In this document: positions 25,146 through 32,892 of the stretch, one piece after another
Position numbering within the stretch: the stretch's first letter is position 1
How the letters are laid out: each line of letters opens with the position of its first letter
Origin: an uncultured Prevotella sp.
GTDB taxonomy: Bacteria > Bacteroidota > Bacteroidia > Bacteroidales > Bacteroidaceae
NCBI GenBank assembly: GCA_900314995.1
Contig: OMXK01000010.1
Coordinates: 1-64,000, forward strand
Direction: 5' to 3'
DNA length: 64,000 nt
Position numbers and translations under genes: made by a program
The notes under the pieces: generated by a model
What the model was told of the DNA's origin: nothing
What the model saw: the letters and a program-made list of their open reading frames with translations, nothing else
Database searches by the model: none

Positions 25146-26356
25146 ATTCAGATCCCCGACATATCCGTATTAGCGAATATAATTATGCGCTGCCAGATGA
25201 TCGAATAGCCAAGTATCCCCTTGCTCAGCGCGATCATTCTAAGTTGCTTGTTTATCGAAAAGGTGAGGTGACTGAGGATGTTTTCTATAACCTACCTGAT
25301 TATCTGCCAGAGGGTGCCCTGATGGTTTTCAACAATACGAAGGTCATACAGGCACGTATGCATTTCCGTAAAGAGACGGGGGCTTTGATTGAAGTATTTC
25401 TGCTGGAACCAGCCGCTCCCACTGATTATGAACTGATGTTTCAGACCACAGGTCATTGCGCTTGGTATTGTCTGGTGGGTAACCTGAAGAAGTGGAAAGA
25501 AGGATCGTTGAAACGTGAGATTGAGGTTCGAGGCACTCGGATAACGATTAGTGCAACACGCGGAGAACTGCATGGTACGAGTCATCGTATTGATTTTGAG
25601 TGGGATGGGAATATCTCCTTTGCCGAGCTGATTGATATTATGGGCGAGTTGCCGATTCCTCCCTATCTGAATCGTGAGACAGAAGAGAGCGACAAAACGA
25701 CCTATCAGACCGTCTACTCCAAAATCAAAGGCAGTGTTGCAGCACCTACGGCTGGACTGCATTTTACGCCAGAAGTGCTTGCAGCCCTTGATGCACATGG
25801 TATTGATCGTGAGGAGTTGACGCTTCATGTTGGAGCAGGCACTTTTAAACCAGTGAAGAGTGAGGAGATAGAAGGACACGAGATGCATACCGAGTTTATC
25901 AGTGTGCGTCGCGAGACGATTGAGAAACTTATCGCACACCATGCTTCTGCGATAGCCGTCGGCACTACAAGTGTGCGTACGCTTGAGAGTCTCTATTATA
26001 TGGGACTGAAGGTCATGCGGGATCCGGATTTGTCAGAGTCTGATCTTCATGTTGCTCAATGGGAGCCATATTCGATAGAAGGGGAGAGTGCAGAGGTTTC
26101 CTTACAGGCTTTGGCCTCGTGGATGGACCGTCATCAGCTGAAGGTGCTACACTCGAGCACCCAGATTATCATAGCTCCTGGTTATGATTATAAGATTGTT
26201 AAGATGTTGGTGACGAATTTCCATCAACCGCAGTCAACACTGCTTTTGTTGGTGAGTGCCTTTGTGAAAGGTGACTGGCACCGGATTTATGATTATGCAT
26301 TGAATCATAATTTCCGTTTTCTCAGTTATGGAGATTCCTCCCTGCTAATTCCTTGA
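25142..26356 (+). CDS. queA: tRNA preQ1 ribosyltransferase-isomerase QueA
   Basis: 404 aa from the ATG at 25142, which overlaps the PAP2 stop as ATGA; an ATG at 25133 would add three residues. QueA moves the ribosyl part of SAM onto preQ1 in tRNA to give epoxyqueuosine. Conserved stretches: YALPDDRIAKYPLAQRDHSKLL, VFNNTKVIQARM, AAPTAGLHFTPEVL, LHVGAGTFKPV, AVGTTSVRTLES and TNFHQPQSTLLLLVSAF. It is the last gene of the Bat transcription run. Confidence 0.95.
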   Translation: MNSDPRHIRISEYNYALPDDRIAKYPLAQRDHSKLLVYRKGEVTEDVFYNLPDYLPEGALMVFNNTKVIQARMHFRKETGALIEVFLLEPAAPTDYELMFQTTGHCAWYCLVGNLKKWKEGSLKREIEVRGTRITISATRGELHGTSHRIDFEWDGNISFAELIDIMGELPIPPYLNRETEESDKTTYQTVYSKIKGSVAAPTAGLHFTPEVLAALDAHGIDREELTLHVGAGTFKPVKSEEIEGHEMHTEFISVRRETIEKLIAHHASAIAVGTTSVRTLESLYYMGLKVMRDPDLSESDLHVAQWEPYSIEGESAEVSLQALASWMDRHQLKVLHSSTQIIIAPGYDYKIVKMLVTNFHQPQSTLLLLVSAFVKGDWHRIYDYALNHNFRFLSYGDSSLLIP

Positions 26357-26388
26357 TGAGGCTTTTAACACTTTACTGACACTAAAAA

Positions 26389-26428
26389 CTGCCATACAAC
26401 AACTTCTTAGTCGCTGTATGGCAGCATT
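26389..26428. terminator. Bidirectional terminator between queA and pheS
   Basis: A perfect 10-bp inverted repeat CTGCCATACA/TGTATGGCAG (26389-26398, 26415-26424) has a T-run on both sides (CATTTT on plus, AGTTTTTAGT on minus). It lies between convergent genes. Confidence 0.8.
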
Positions 26429-26471
26429 TTCTACCAGTATTTTTGTTCTTACAGACTGATTCCCCAAATCA

Positions 26472-27530
26472 TTAATTGGCTGACTCGAACTCTTCTAGGA
26501 ATCGAGTATCGTTCTCTGAGAACATACGAAGGTCTGAGACGCGATATTTCAGGTTGGTGATACGCTCAACACCCATGCCAAAGGCATAGCCGCTGTATTC
26601 CTTGGAGTCGATGCCGCAGAGCTCAAGCACGTTGGGATCGACCATACCGCAACCCAGAATCTCAACCCAGCCTGTGTGCTTGCAGAAGCCGCAACCCTCG
26701 CCGCCACAGATGAAACATGAGATGTCCATCTCTGCAGAAGGTTCTGTGAAGGGGAAGTATGACGGGCGCAGACGAATCTTTGTGTCTGCACCGAACATCT
26801 CTCTGGCAAACGACAGCAGCACCTGCTTGAGGTCGGTGAATGATACGTTCTTGTCAATATACAGACCTTCCACCTGATGGAAGAAGCAATGTGCACGGGC
26901 GGTTATGGCCTCGTTACGATAGACGCGACCTGGACAGATGACACGGATGGGTTCAGTGAGTTTGCCGTCTTCTGTATGCATCTGCTCCATAACTCGGGCT
27001 TGGACAGAAGAAGTATGAGAGCGCAACAAAATGTTCTTCGTCACATCATTTGGATGCTGAGAAACGAAGAAGGTATCCTGCATATCGCGAGCAGGATGAT
27101 CGGCAGCGAAGTTCATTTTTGTGAACACATGCAAGTCGTCTTCAACCTCAGGACCATCGGCTAGCACAAATCCCATGCGCGAGAAGATATCGATAATCTC
27201 GTTGGTGACGATGGTAAGGGGATGACGTGTGCCGAGTTGCACTGGGTAGGGAGTACGCGTAAGATCGATGATCTCGTCGTTACTCTCTTGGGTATCACAT
27301 TCCTCGCGTAGCTTGTTGATACGCTCTGTAGCCAACGTCTTCAACTCGTTGATCTTCATGCCTACAGTCTTCTTCTGGTCGGCAGCTACTTCACGGAAGT
27401 CGTTCATCAAGGCTGTAATCTCACCTTTCTTACTAAGATATTTCAGACGCAGCTGTTCTACTTCCTCTGCGTTTTTCGCACTTAAATTCTGTACTTCTTT
27501 CAGAAGTTCGTCTATCTTATCAAGTATCAT
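26472..27530 (-). CDS. pheS: Phenylalanine-tRNA ligase alpha subunit
   Basis: 352 aa from the ATG at 27530 (AACAAAGAT before it); a longer frame to 27569 would run through the promoter. N-terminal coiled coil (IDELLKEVQNLSAKNAEEVEQLRLKYLSKKGEI), then the class II catalytic core: HPLTIVTNEIIDIFSRMGF, RSHTSSVQARVME, GRVYRNEAITARAHCFFHQVEGL (motif 2) and GFGMGVERI-type motif 3 (AFGMGVERITNLKY). ICGGEGCGFCKHTGW holds the four cysteines common in Bacteroidales PheS. Confidence 0.97.
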   Translation of the reverse strand: MILDKIDELLKEVQNLSAKNAEEVEQLRLKYLSKKGEITALMNDFREVAADQKKTVGMKINELKTLATERINKLREECDTQESNDEIIDLTRTPYPVQLGTRHPLTIVTNEIIDIFSRMGFVLADGPEVEDDLHVFTKMNFAADHPARDMQDTFFVSQHPNDVTKNILLRSHTSSVQARVMEQMHTEDGKLTEPIRVICPGRVYRNEAITARAHCFFHQVEGLYIDKNVSFTDLKQVLLSFAREMFGADTKIRLRPSYFPFTEPSAEMDISCFICGGEGCGFCKHTGWVEILGCGMVDPNVLELCGIDSKEYSGYAFGMGVERITNLKYRVSDLRMFSENDTRFLEEFESAN

Positions 27531-27558
27531 ATCTTTGTTAAAATTGCAATTTTGCGTG

Positions 27559-27566
27559 CAAAGGTA
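27559..27566 (-). promoter_or_regulatory. Bacteroidota -7 box (TACCTTTG) for pheS
   Basis: TTTGTACCTTTGCACG on the minus strand, 28 nt before the pheS ATG; back to back with the promoter at 27609. Confidence 0.7.
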
Positions 27567-27608
27567 CAAAAAAAAAGAGAATTATGATGAAGAATTAAGA
27601 ATATTTTG

Positions 27609-27616
27609 TACCTTTG
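27609..27616 (+). promoter_or_regulatory. Bacteroidota -7 box (TACCTTTG) for the DUF4348-murB operon
   Basis: TTTTGTACCTTTGCCG, 47 nt before the lipoprotein ATG at 27664. Confidence 0.7.
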
Positions 27617-27663
27617 CCGAAATTTGAGAGAACAAGTATAGATCAAGGTTACTATTTCAGTTG

Positions 27664-28503
27664 ATGAAAAGTATTGTTTTTGCAGTTTTCGCTGTGGCGC
27701 TGCTGATGTTTTCCTGTACAGGAAAGAAGGGTGGCCAAGGAGAGGAGATGCCTGCTGATTCTGTTGCCGATACGGCGGTTGTTACAGAGACAGACACCTT
27801 GGAATTGTTAATTACAGAGACTCCCATGCCCCGTGCAGCTGATGCTATGTTTGACGATTTTATCTTTAACTTCGTAGCCAACAAGAAGTTGCAAAAAGAA
27901 CGAATTATCTTCCCCTTACGTAAGACGGAGAATGGAAAGACCGAGTTGACGGAGAAAGACCAGTGGGAAATGGAGCGCTTTTTTATGAAGCAGGGGTATT
28001 ACACGCTGTTTTTCGACAACGACAAGGAGATGGAACTGATGAAGGATACAGCAGTCAGCGAGGCTACGGTCGAGAAAATCCAACTGAAAAAGAATCGCGT
28101 GATGGATTATCTGTTCCAGCGTATCAAGGGGGCGTGGATGCTGAAGGAGATACGCGTGACAACGCTTGAACAGAATCCTAATGCTTCATTTCTGGCATTC
28201 TATCAGCGTTTTGTATCCGATAGTGTCTTCCAGATTAAGAGTCTCAATGAAACAGTGCAGTTTGTTGGACCTGATCCTGACGATGATTTCAACATGATGG
28301 AGGGCGTGATAACACCTGAGAGTTGGGAAGCCTTTGCCCCGACGCTTCCAACAAAGGTTCTCTATAATATTGTCTATGGTAAGCCGATAGCCGAAGGAAA
28401 TGATAAGATTTTCTTGTTGAGAGGCGTTGCCAACGGCCTTGAGATGGAATTGCGTTTCAAGAAGGTTGGTGGGAAATGGCTATTGATGAAGATGTCAACA
28501 TAA
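27664..28503 (+). CDS. DUF4348-type lipoprotein
   Basis: 279 aa. Signal peptide with lipobox MFSC (Cys about residue 18), then a Thr/Asp/Glu-rich linker. The folded part (DFIFNFVANKKLQKERIIFPLR, KDQWEMERFFMKQGYYTLFFDNDKE, VMDYLFQRIKGAWML) resembles the DUF4348 lipoproteins of Bacteroidales. Role unknown. The TAA overlaps the murB ATG by one base, which hints at a cell-envelope connection. Confidence 0.75.
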   Translation: MKSIVFAVFAVALLMFSCTGKKGGQGEEMPADSVADTAVVTETDTLELLITETPMPRAADAMFDDFIFNFVANKKLQKERIIFPLRKTENGKTELTEKDQWEMERFFMKQGYYTLFFDNDKEMELMKDTAVSEATVEKIQLKKNRVMDYLFQRIKGAWMLKEIRVTTLEQNPNASFLAFYQRFVSDSVFQIKSLNETVQFVGPDPDDDFNMMEGVITPESWEAFAPTLPTKVLYNIVYGKPIAEGNDKIFLLRGVANGLEMELRFKKVGGKWLLMKMST

Positions 28504-29513
28504 TGAAAGATCTGAAGAACTATAGTCTGAAGGCGCATAATACGTTTGGCATTGACGCCAAGTGCAGCCGTTTCTTGGAGTACGGAACCATTGCCGAGGC
28601 TCAGCAGGTTGCACAGATCCTGCGGGAGTCTGGTTCACCTTATATAATAATAGGTGGAGGCAGCAATCTGCTGCTAACGAAGGATTTCGAGGGTATCGTG
28701 GTCCATTCAGCCCTCAAGGGTATCAGTTTCGATGATCCAAGGATGCTTTGCGGCAGTGGTGAAGTGTGGGATGACGTGGTTGCCAAGAGCCTTGACCAAG
28801 GTCTCTTTGGCCTAGAAAACCTCTCGCTGATTCCTGGCGATATAGGGGCAAGTGCGGTGCAGAATATTGGCGCCTATGGTGTTGAGGCACAGGTCTTCAT
28901 CGAAAAGGTTCATGCGGTGGAGATTGCTTCTGGTAGACTCTGTACTTTCAGTTTTGAAGATTGTCAATATGGCTATCGTGACAGCCGTTTCAAGCACGAT
29001 TGGAAGAACAAATATCTGATTACGGCTGTAGAGTATCTGCTTTCCGACGTGTTCTTCCCCCGTCTTGGCTATGGTAATATCCGTGCAGAATTGGAACGTA
29101 AAGGACTTAATGAACAGAATTTGACTGCACAACAGGTTCGGAATACTATTATTGAAATCCGCAATGCCAAACTGCCCGATCCGAAAGTGACGGGTAATGC
29201 TGGCAGCTTCTTTGTCAATCCCATCGTCAACCGTGAGAAATATGAGCAGTTGGCGGCGCAATATGTAGGTATGCCTCACTATGATACGATTGACGAGGGC
29301 AAAGTGAAGATCCCTGCAGGATGGCTGATAGAACAATGTGGATGGAAAGGCAAGTCGTTAGGTCGTGCTGGTGTTCACAGCAAACAGGCTTTGGTGCTTG
29401 TAAACCTTGGCGGTGCAACGGGTGCAGAGATTGTCGCGCTCAGCGATGCCATCCGTCATGATGTTAAGACGAAGTTTGACATAGATATTTATCCGGAGGT
29501 AAACATTATATGA
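28503..29513 (+). CDS. murB: UDP-N-acetylmuramate dehydrogenase MurB
   Basis: 336 aa. FAD enzyme that reduces UDP-GlcNAc-enolpyruvate to UDP-MurNAc in peptidoglycan synthesis. FAD-binding IIGGGSNLLLTKDFEGIV, active-site GLENLSLIPGDIGASAVQNIGAYG, the catalytic Ser in GNAGSFFVNPIV, and PAGWLIEQCGWKG. The start at 28503 is the first Met of the conserved MKDLKNYSLKAHNTFGID; the upstream nine codons belong to the lipoprotein. Confidence 0.96.
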   Translation: MKDLKNYSLKAHNTFGIDAKCSRFLEYGTIAEAQQVAQILRESGSPYIIIGGGSNLLLTKDFEGIVVHSALKGISFDDPRMLCGSGEVWDDVVAKSLDQGLFGLENLSLIPGDIGASAVQNIGAYGVEAQVFIEKVHAVEIASGRLCTFSFEDCQYGYRDSRFKHDWKNKYLITAVEYLLSDVFFPRLGYGNIRAELERKGLNEQNLTAQQVRNTIIEIRNAKLPDPKVTGNAGSFFVNPIVNREKYEQLAAQYVGMPHYDTIDEGKVKIPAGWLIEQCGWKGKSLGRAGVHSKQALVLVNLGGATGAEIVALSDAIRHDVKTKFDIDIYPEVNII

Positions 29514-30271
29514 AGCTGACTTTTTTGGGAACAGGAACTTCTTGTGGCGTGCCTGTCATTGGCTGCCAGTGTGAGGTGTGTCAGAGTGCAGATCCTCATG
29601 ATCAGCGTACGCGTTGCTCTGTACTTGTAGAGACAGATGAGACGCGGCTGCTCATTGACTGCGGTCCTGATTTCCGGCAGCAGATCCTTCCCATGCCGTT
29701 TCGTAAAATCGACGGCATCCTGATAACCCATAGCCACTATGATCATGTGGGTGGAATGGATGATATTCGTCCATATTGTCAGTTTGGTGAGATTAACGTC
29801 TATGCTGATCCTATTGCCCGAAAGGGAATGTTGGAGATGCTGCCATATTGTTTCGCAGAAAATCGCTATCCTGGGGTGCCTGCCATCGGACTTCATGAGA
29901 TTCACAAGCACGAACCCTTCCGTATTGGCAATCTTGATATCATGCCGATTGAGGTCATGCATGGCAAACTGCCTATATTGGGCTATCGTATAGGCAAACT
30001 GGCCTATATTACTGACATGAAGACCATAGAGGAGAGTGAGTATCCGTATCTGGAGGGTACGGAACTGCTGGTTGTGAATGCCCTTAGGTTTACAAAGCCC
30101 CATCACTCGCACCAATTGGTGGATGACGCCTTGGCTTTTGCCCATAGGGTGGGGGCGAAGCAAACGTTACTGATTCATGTGTGTCATGATATAGGATTGC
30201 ATGAAAGTGTCAACCGACTGCTTCCAGAAGGTGTACAATTGGCCTACGACGGGCAGGAGGTGATTCTTTAA
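29510..30271 (+). CDS. PhnP-like MBL-fold phosphodiesterase
   Basis: 253 aa. LGTGTSCGVPVIGCQCEVCQ resembles the N-terminal CxCxxC region of PhnP, and THSHYDHVGGMDDIRPY is the HxHxDH dinuclear metal motif. The product VMHGKLPILGYRIGKLAYITDMK keeps the later metal His and Asp. PhnP cleaves cyclic phosphates (5-phosphoribosyl 1,2-cyclic phosphate); no phn genes are nearby, so a more general cyclic phosphodiesterase role is possible. Overlaps murB by 4 nt. Confidence 0.85.
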   Translation: MKLTFLGTGTSCGVPVIGCQCEVCQSADPHDQRTRCSVLVETDETRLLIDCGPDFRQQILPMPFRKIDGILITHSHYDHVGGMDDIRPYCQFGEINVYADPIARKGMLEMLPYCFAENRYPGVPAIGLHEIHKHEPFRIGNLDIMPIEVMHGKLPILGYRIGKLAYITDMKTIEESEYPYLEGTELLVVNALRFTKPHHSHQLVDDALAFAHRVGAKQTLLIHVCHDIGLHESVNRLLPEGVQLAYDGQEVIL

Positions 30272-30283
30272 AAAGGATTTTAA

Positions 30284-30559
30284 TTACTTCTTTCTCTTAT
30301 TCTTTTTTCCAAAGAGAAAACCATAATTCTTCATCAGTTTTCTAATCATGAGGAATGTGTCGAAAGCAACGATACCATTGCTGACGAGCCCTGTGATATA
30401 TTCAGCCTTTGTATTGTCTTCACGCTTCAGGAATACCTGATTCCAGAGGGTGGTGAATTTGGTGTTGTCCTGCTGGAGTTCGTTCAGCAGCTCATCCTTT
30501 CGCATACGGATCTCATCGAGCGTCCGGTATTCTCTGATGGGTTTCTTGACGGGTAGCAC
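30284..30559 (-). CDS. Small unknown protein, third gene of the YtxH/holin-like operon
   Basis: 91 aa: charged helical N-terminus (LDEIRMRKDELLNELQQDNTKFTTLWNQVF), a weakly hydrophobic segment (LVSNGIVAFDTFLMIRKL) and a very basic tail (GKKNKRKK). No family recognised. It follows the holin-like gene by 19 nt, so it is probably part of the same envelope operon. Confidence 0.65.
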   Translation of the reverse strand: MLPVKKPIREYRTLDEIRMRKDELLNELQQDNTKFTTLWNQVFLKREDNTKAEYITGLVSNGIVAFDTFLMIRKLMKNYGFLFGKKNKRKK

Positions 30560-30578
30560 GGGAAAGAAATATTAATGG

Positions 30579-30929
30579 TTACTTACTGAGCAGCAGTTCA
30601 GCCAGGAAATGAACGAGCGGTTTCTGAATCCAGGGCTTACGGAAATAGATGACGAGCAGAAACAGCACCAGGTGGAACACTGATACAATGAAAAATCCCC
30701 ATGCCGTCCCTACGTAGGCAGCCAGCCAGAAGGCAATGGCAAAAGAGAGATACATCAGCACAGCGATGATGATGAAGAAGAACACGATTGCCAAGGCTGT
30801 CGCCGTTAGCAGGCGGACAACCTTGTCAATCACGTCAAGTTTCACATACTCAGTTTGAAGCCCGAGATAATGCTTCAGTACCTCAATGAGCTGTGCTATG
30901 GTTTCTACGTTCTTGTCGCTAGATAGCAT
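30579..30929 (-). CDS. Phage-holin-like membrane protein (DUF1469 type)
   Basis: 116 aa with an amphipathic N-terminus and two long membrane helices (ATALAIVFFFIIIAVLMYLSFAIAFWLAAYVG, FFIVSVFHLVLFLLVIYF), the layout of the putative Actinobacterial holin-X/phage_holin_3_6 family. Despite the name, such genes in bacterial operons with ytxH are thought to be envelope stress proteins, not lysis genes. Confidence 0.75.
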   Translation of the reverse strand: MLSSDKNVETIAQLIEVLKHYLGLQTEYVKLDVIDKVVRLLTATALAIVFFFIIIAVLMYLSFAIAFWLAAYVGTAWGFFIVSVFHLVLFLLVIYFRKPWIQKPLVHFLAELLLSK

Positions 30930-30947
30930 GGTAGAACAACTTAAAGC

Positions 30948-31160
30948 TTATTCCTCCTCAGAAGCGTCCTGGATATCATCGACCAGGTCGACCACTTCTT
31001 TACGGCTGAGCTTGATGTTGTGCTTCTTCAAGAAGTCCTCAACCGCATCAGTGATTTTGACACGTGTATCCTGTCCCTTTTCGGGAGCCATGAGAATACC
31101 TAAAGCTGCGCCGGCGATTGCACCGCCAAGGAATGCGCCAATGTAACCTAAACTTTTCAT
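30948..31160 (-). CDS. YtxH-domain small membrane protein
   Basis: 70 aa from the ATG at 31160 (AATAAAGATT before it); the longer open frame to 31283 runs across the promoter. SLGYIGAFLGGAIAGAALGILMAPEKGQDTR is the YtxH Gly/Ala-rich membrane segment followed by the conserved APxxG turn, then an acidic helical tail. First gene of a three-gene operon; probably an envelope or general stress protein by family. Confidence 0.88.
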   Translation of the reverse strand: MKSLGYIGAFLGGAIAGAALGILMAPEKGQDTRVKITDAVEDFLKKHNIKLSRKEVVDLVDDIQDASEEE

Positions 31161-31201
31161 AATCTTTATTGTTTTAATTTGTTTGGTAATGAATTGTTCT
31201 G

Positions 31202-31209
31202 CAAATATA
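31202..31209 (-). promoter_or_regulatory. Bacteroidota -7 box (TATATTTG) for the ytxH operon
   Basis: CGTATATTTGCAG on the minus strand, 41 nt before the YtxH ATG. Confidence 0.6.
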
Positions 31210-31324
31210 CGAATTATTTCTGTTATAGTGCAAAAAAAGGCCAAAATATTTATTAAAAAGTTGTGTTTTGTTTGATTTAACAAACTTTATGTGCTGTTTT
31301 CTCTTTCGTTTGCACGATATTTTG

Positions 31325-31332
31325 TAATTTCG
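31325..31332 (+). promoter_or_regulatory. Possible variant -7 box (TAATTTCG) for the SPOR lipoprotein
   Basis: TTGTAATTTCGCAC differs from TAnnTTTG at one base; 43 nt before the ATG at 31376. Confidence 0.4.
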
Positions 31333-31375
31333 CACCAAATTTACGAATAACAACTTATTTAAATAAAAACAACAA

Positions 31376-31870
31376 ATGAAAAAGTACACCCTTTTGTGCG
31401 TAGGTTTATGCGCAGCCATGGCTTTTACGAGCTGTAAGTCAAGTGAGAGTGCCTATAAGAAGGCTTATGAGAAAGCAAAGCAGTATGACACTGCTACTGC
31501 CCAGCAGGAAGCAGCATCAAGTCAGGATGCCGTTGTGGCTCCTGTTGAGGCAAGGCCAGTTACAGAGGCCCGTGTGGTTGACAATCTTGACAACGTTTCA
31601 GTTCGTCAGGAGAGCGTTCAGCTTATCAGCGGAACCGGTCTGAAGAATTTTAGTGTGATTGTTGGCTCTTTCGGTCTGATTTCTAATGCCGAGGGTCTGC
31701 AGCAGCGCCTGAAATCTGCTGGCTATGATGCGCAGATTGTGAAGAACGCGGATAAGAATATGTACCGTGTGGTAGCTACGACTTTTGCTGGCAAGGAAGA
31801 TGCTGTCATGAGCCGTGATCAGTTGCGTGCTACCTATCCCGATGCTTGGTTGCTTTACAACGCACAGTAA
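31376..31870 (+). CDS. SPOR-domain lipoprotein
   Basis: 164 aa. Signal peptide with lipobox FTSC (Cys about residue 20), a low-complexity Ala/Gln/Glu linker, and a C-terminal SPOR domain (FSVIVGSFGLISNAEGLQQRLKSAGYDAQIVKNADKNMYRVVATTFAGKEDA). SPOR domains bind glycan strands lacking stem peptides, mainly at the division site. Likely a periplasm-facing lipoprotein with a division or wall role. ruvX begins 9 nt later. Confidence 0.9.
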   Translation: MKKYTLLCVGLCAAMAFTSCKSSESAYKKAYEKAKQYDTATAQQEAASSQDAVVAPVEARPVTEARVVDNLDNVSVRQESVQLISGTGLKNFSVIVGSFGLISNAEGLQQRLKSAGYDAQIVKNADKNMYRVVATTFAGKEDAVMSRDQLRATYPDAWLLYNAQ

Positions 31871-31879
31871 GTTTCGAGA

Positions 31880-32293
31880 TTGGCGCGGATATTATCTATC
31901 GACTACGGTAAGAAACGTACCGGTTTAGCAGTCACCGACCCTCTGCAGATCATCGCTGGAGGGTTGGCGACTGTTTCCACATCAGAGCTTTTTGAGTGGT
32001 TGCAGGCTTATTTGGCCAAGGAGCAGGTGGAGCGTATCATCATCGGTGAGCCCCGTCAGCCGAATGGCCAGCCCAGTGAGAACTTGGCTCGAGTACAGCA
32101 GTTTGTCAACCGTTGGCGCAAGGCGGTTCCTTCTGTTCCTATCGAGTATTTCGATGAACGTTTCACCTCTGTGTTGGCGCATCAGGCTATGCTCGACGGG
32201 GGACTTAAGAAAAAGGCACGTCAGGACAAGGCACTCGTCGACGAAATTTCAGCAACCATCATTCTGGAGGATTACCTCCGTTCCAAGAAATAG
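31880..32293 (+). CDS. ruvX: Holliday-junction resolvase-like YqgF/RuvX, TTG start
   Basis: 137 aa. RILSIDYGKKRTGLAVTD is the RNase H-like YqgF motif with the first catalytic Asp; IIIGEPRQPNGQ, FDERFTS and KKARQDKALVDEISATIILEDYL complete it. YqgF acts in pre-16S rRNA 5'-end maturation and is proposed as a resolvase. The only start that gives the conserved N-terminus is TTG at 31880 (TTG GCG CGG); no ATG or GTG is available just upstream. Confidence 0.92.
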   Translation: MARILSIDYGKKRTGLAVTDPLQIIAGGLATVSTSELFEWLQAYLAKEQVERIIIGEPRQPNGQPSENLARVQQFVNRWRKAVPSVPIEYFDERFTSVLAHQAMLDGGLKKKARQDKALVDEISATIILEDYLRSKK

Positions 32294-32328
32294 TCAAATC
32301 GTAAATAGTCCAATAGTCAAATTACCAA

Positions 32329-32889
32329 ATGATTCTACCTATTTATATATATGGTCAGCCCGTGCTTCGCAAGGTGGCTGAAGATATTACCCCAGACTAT
32401 CCTCAGTTGAAGGAGTTGATTGCCGATATGTGGGACACGCTTGCTGAATCCGAAGGTATCGGACTGGCAGCGCCACAGATTGGCAAGGCCATTCGTCTGT
32501 CGGTCATCGATCTGGATGTAATCTCCGATGACCTGCCAGAATATAAGGACTTCAGAAAGGTCTTTATTAATCCTCATATCATCGAATACGATGAGTCGAA
32601 TACGGATACTTCGGAAGAGGGTTGCCTGTCGCTGCCCGCCATTCATGAGAAAGTGGTTCGTCCCACGCGTATCCATGTAGTCTGGGATGACGAGCAGTTC
32701 CAGCATCACGACGAGTGGATAGATGGTTATCTGGCGCGTGTCATGCAGCATGAGTTCGACCATCTCGACGGCAAGATGTTTGTGGATCATATTTCTCCAC
32801 TTCGTAAACAACTCATTAAGAGTAAACTCCGTGCCCTGATACAAGGGCGTTATCGTTGTGGTTACAAGACGAAACCTGTTAGGAAATAA
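32329..32889 (+). CDS. def: Peptide deformylase
   Basis: 186 aa. Removes the formyl group from nascent proteins. Three motifs are intact: GIGLAAPQ (43-50), EEGCLSLP with metal Cys99, and QHEFDHLDG with His141, Glu142 and His145. It is preceded by an AT-rich leader with repeated TAGTCAAAT-like words, and followed 3 nt later by the TPR gene. Confidence 0.96.
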   Translation: MILPIYIYGQPVLRKVAEDITPDYPQLKELIADMWDTLAESEGIGLAAPQIGKAIRLSVIDLDVISDDLPEYKDFRKVFINPHIIEYDESNTDTSEEGCLSLPAIHEKVVRPTRIHVVWDDEQFQHHDEWIDGYLARVMQHEFDHLDGKMFVDHISPLRKQLIKSKLRALIQGRYRCGYKTKPVRK

Positions 32890-32892
32890 TAA

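Noticed and set aside
30579..30929. Prophage lysis holin
   Set aside because: No phage genes nearby; the linkage with YtxH points to a housekeeping envelope operon.
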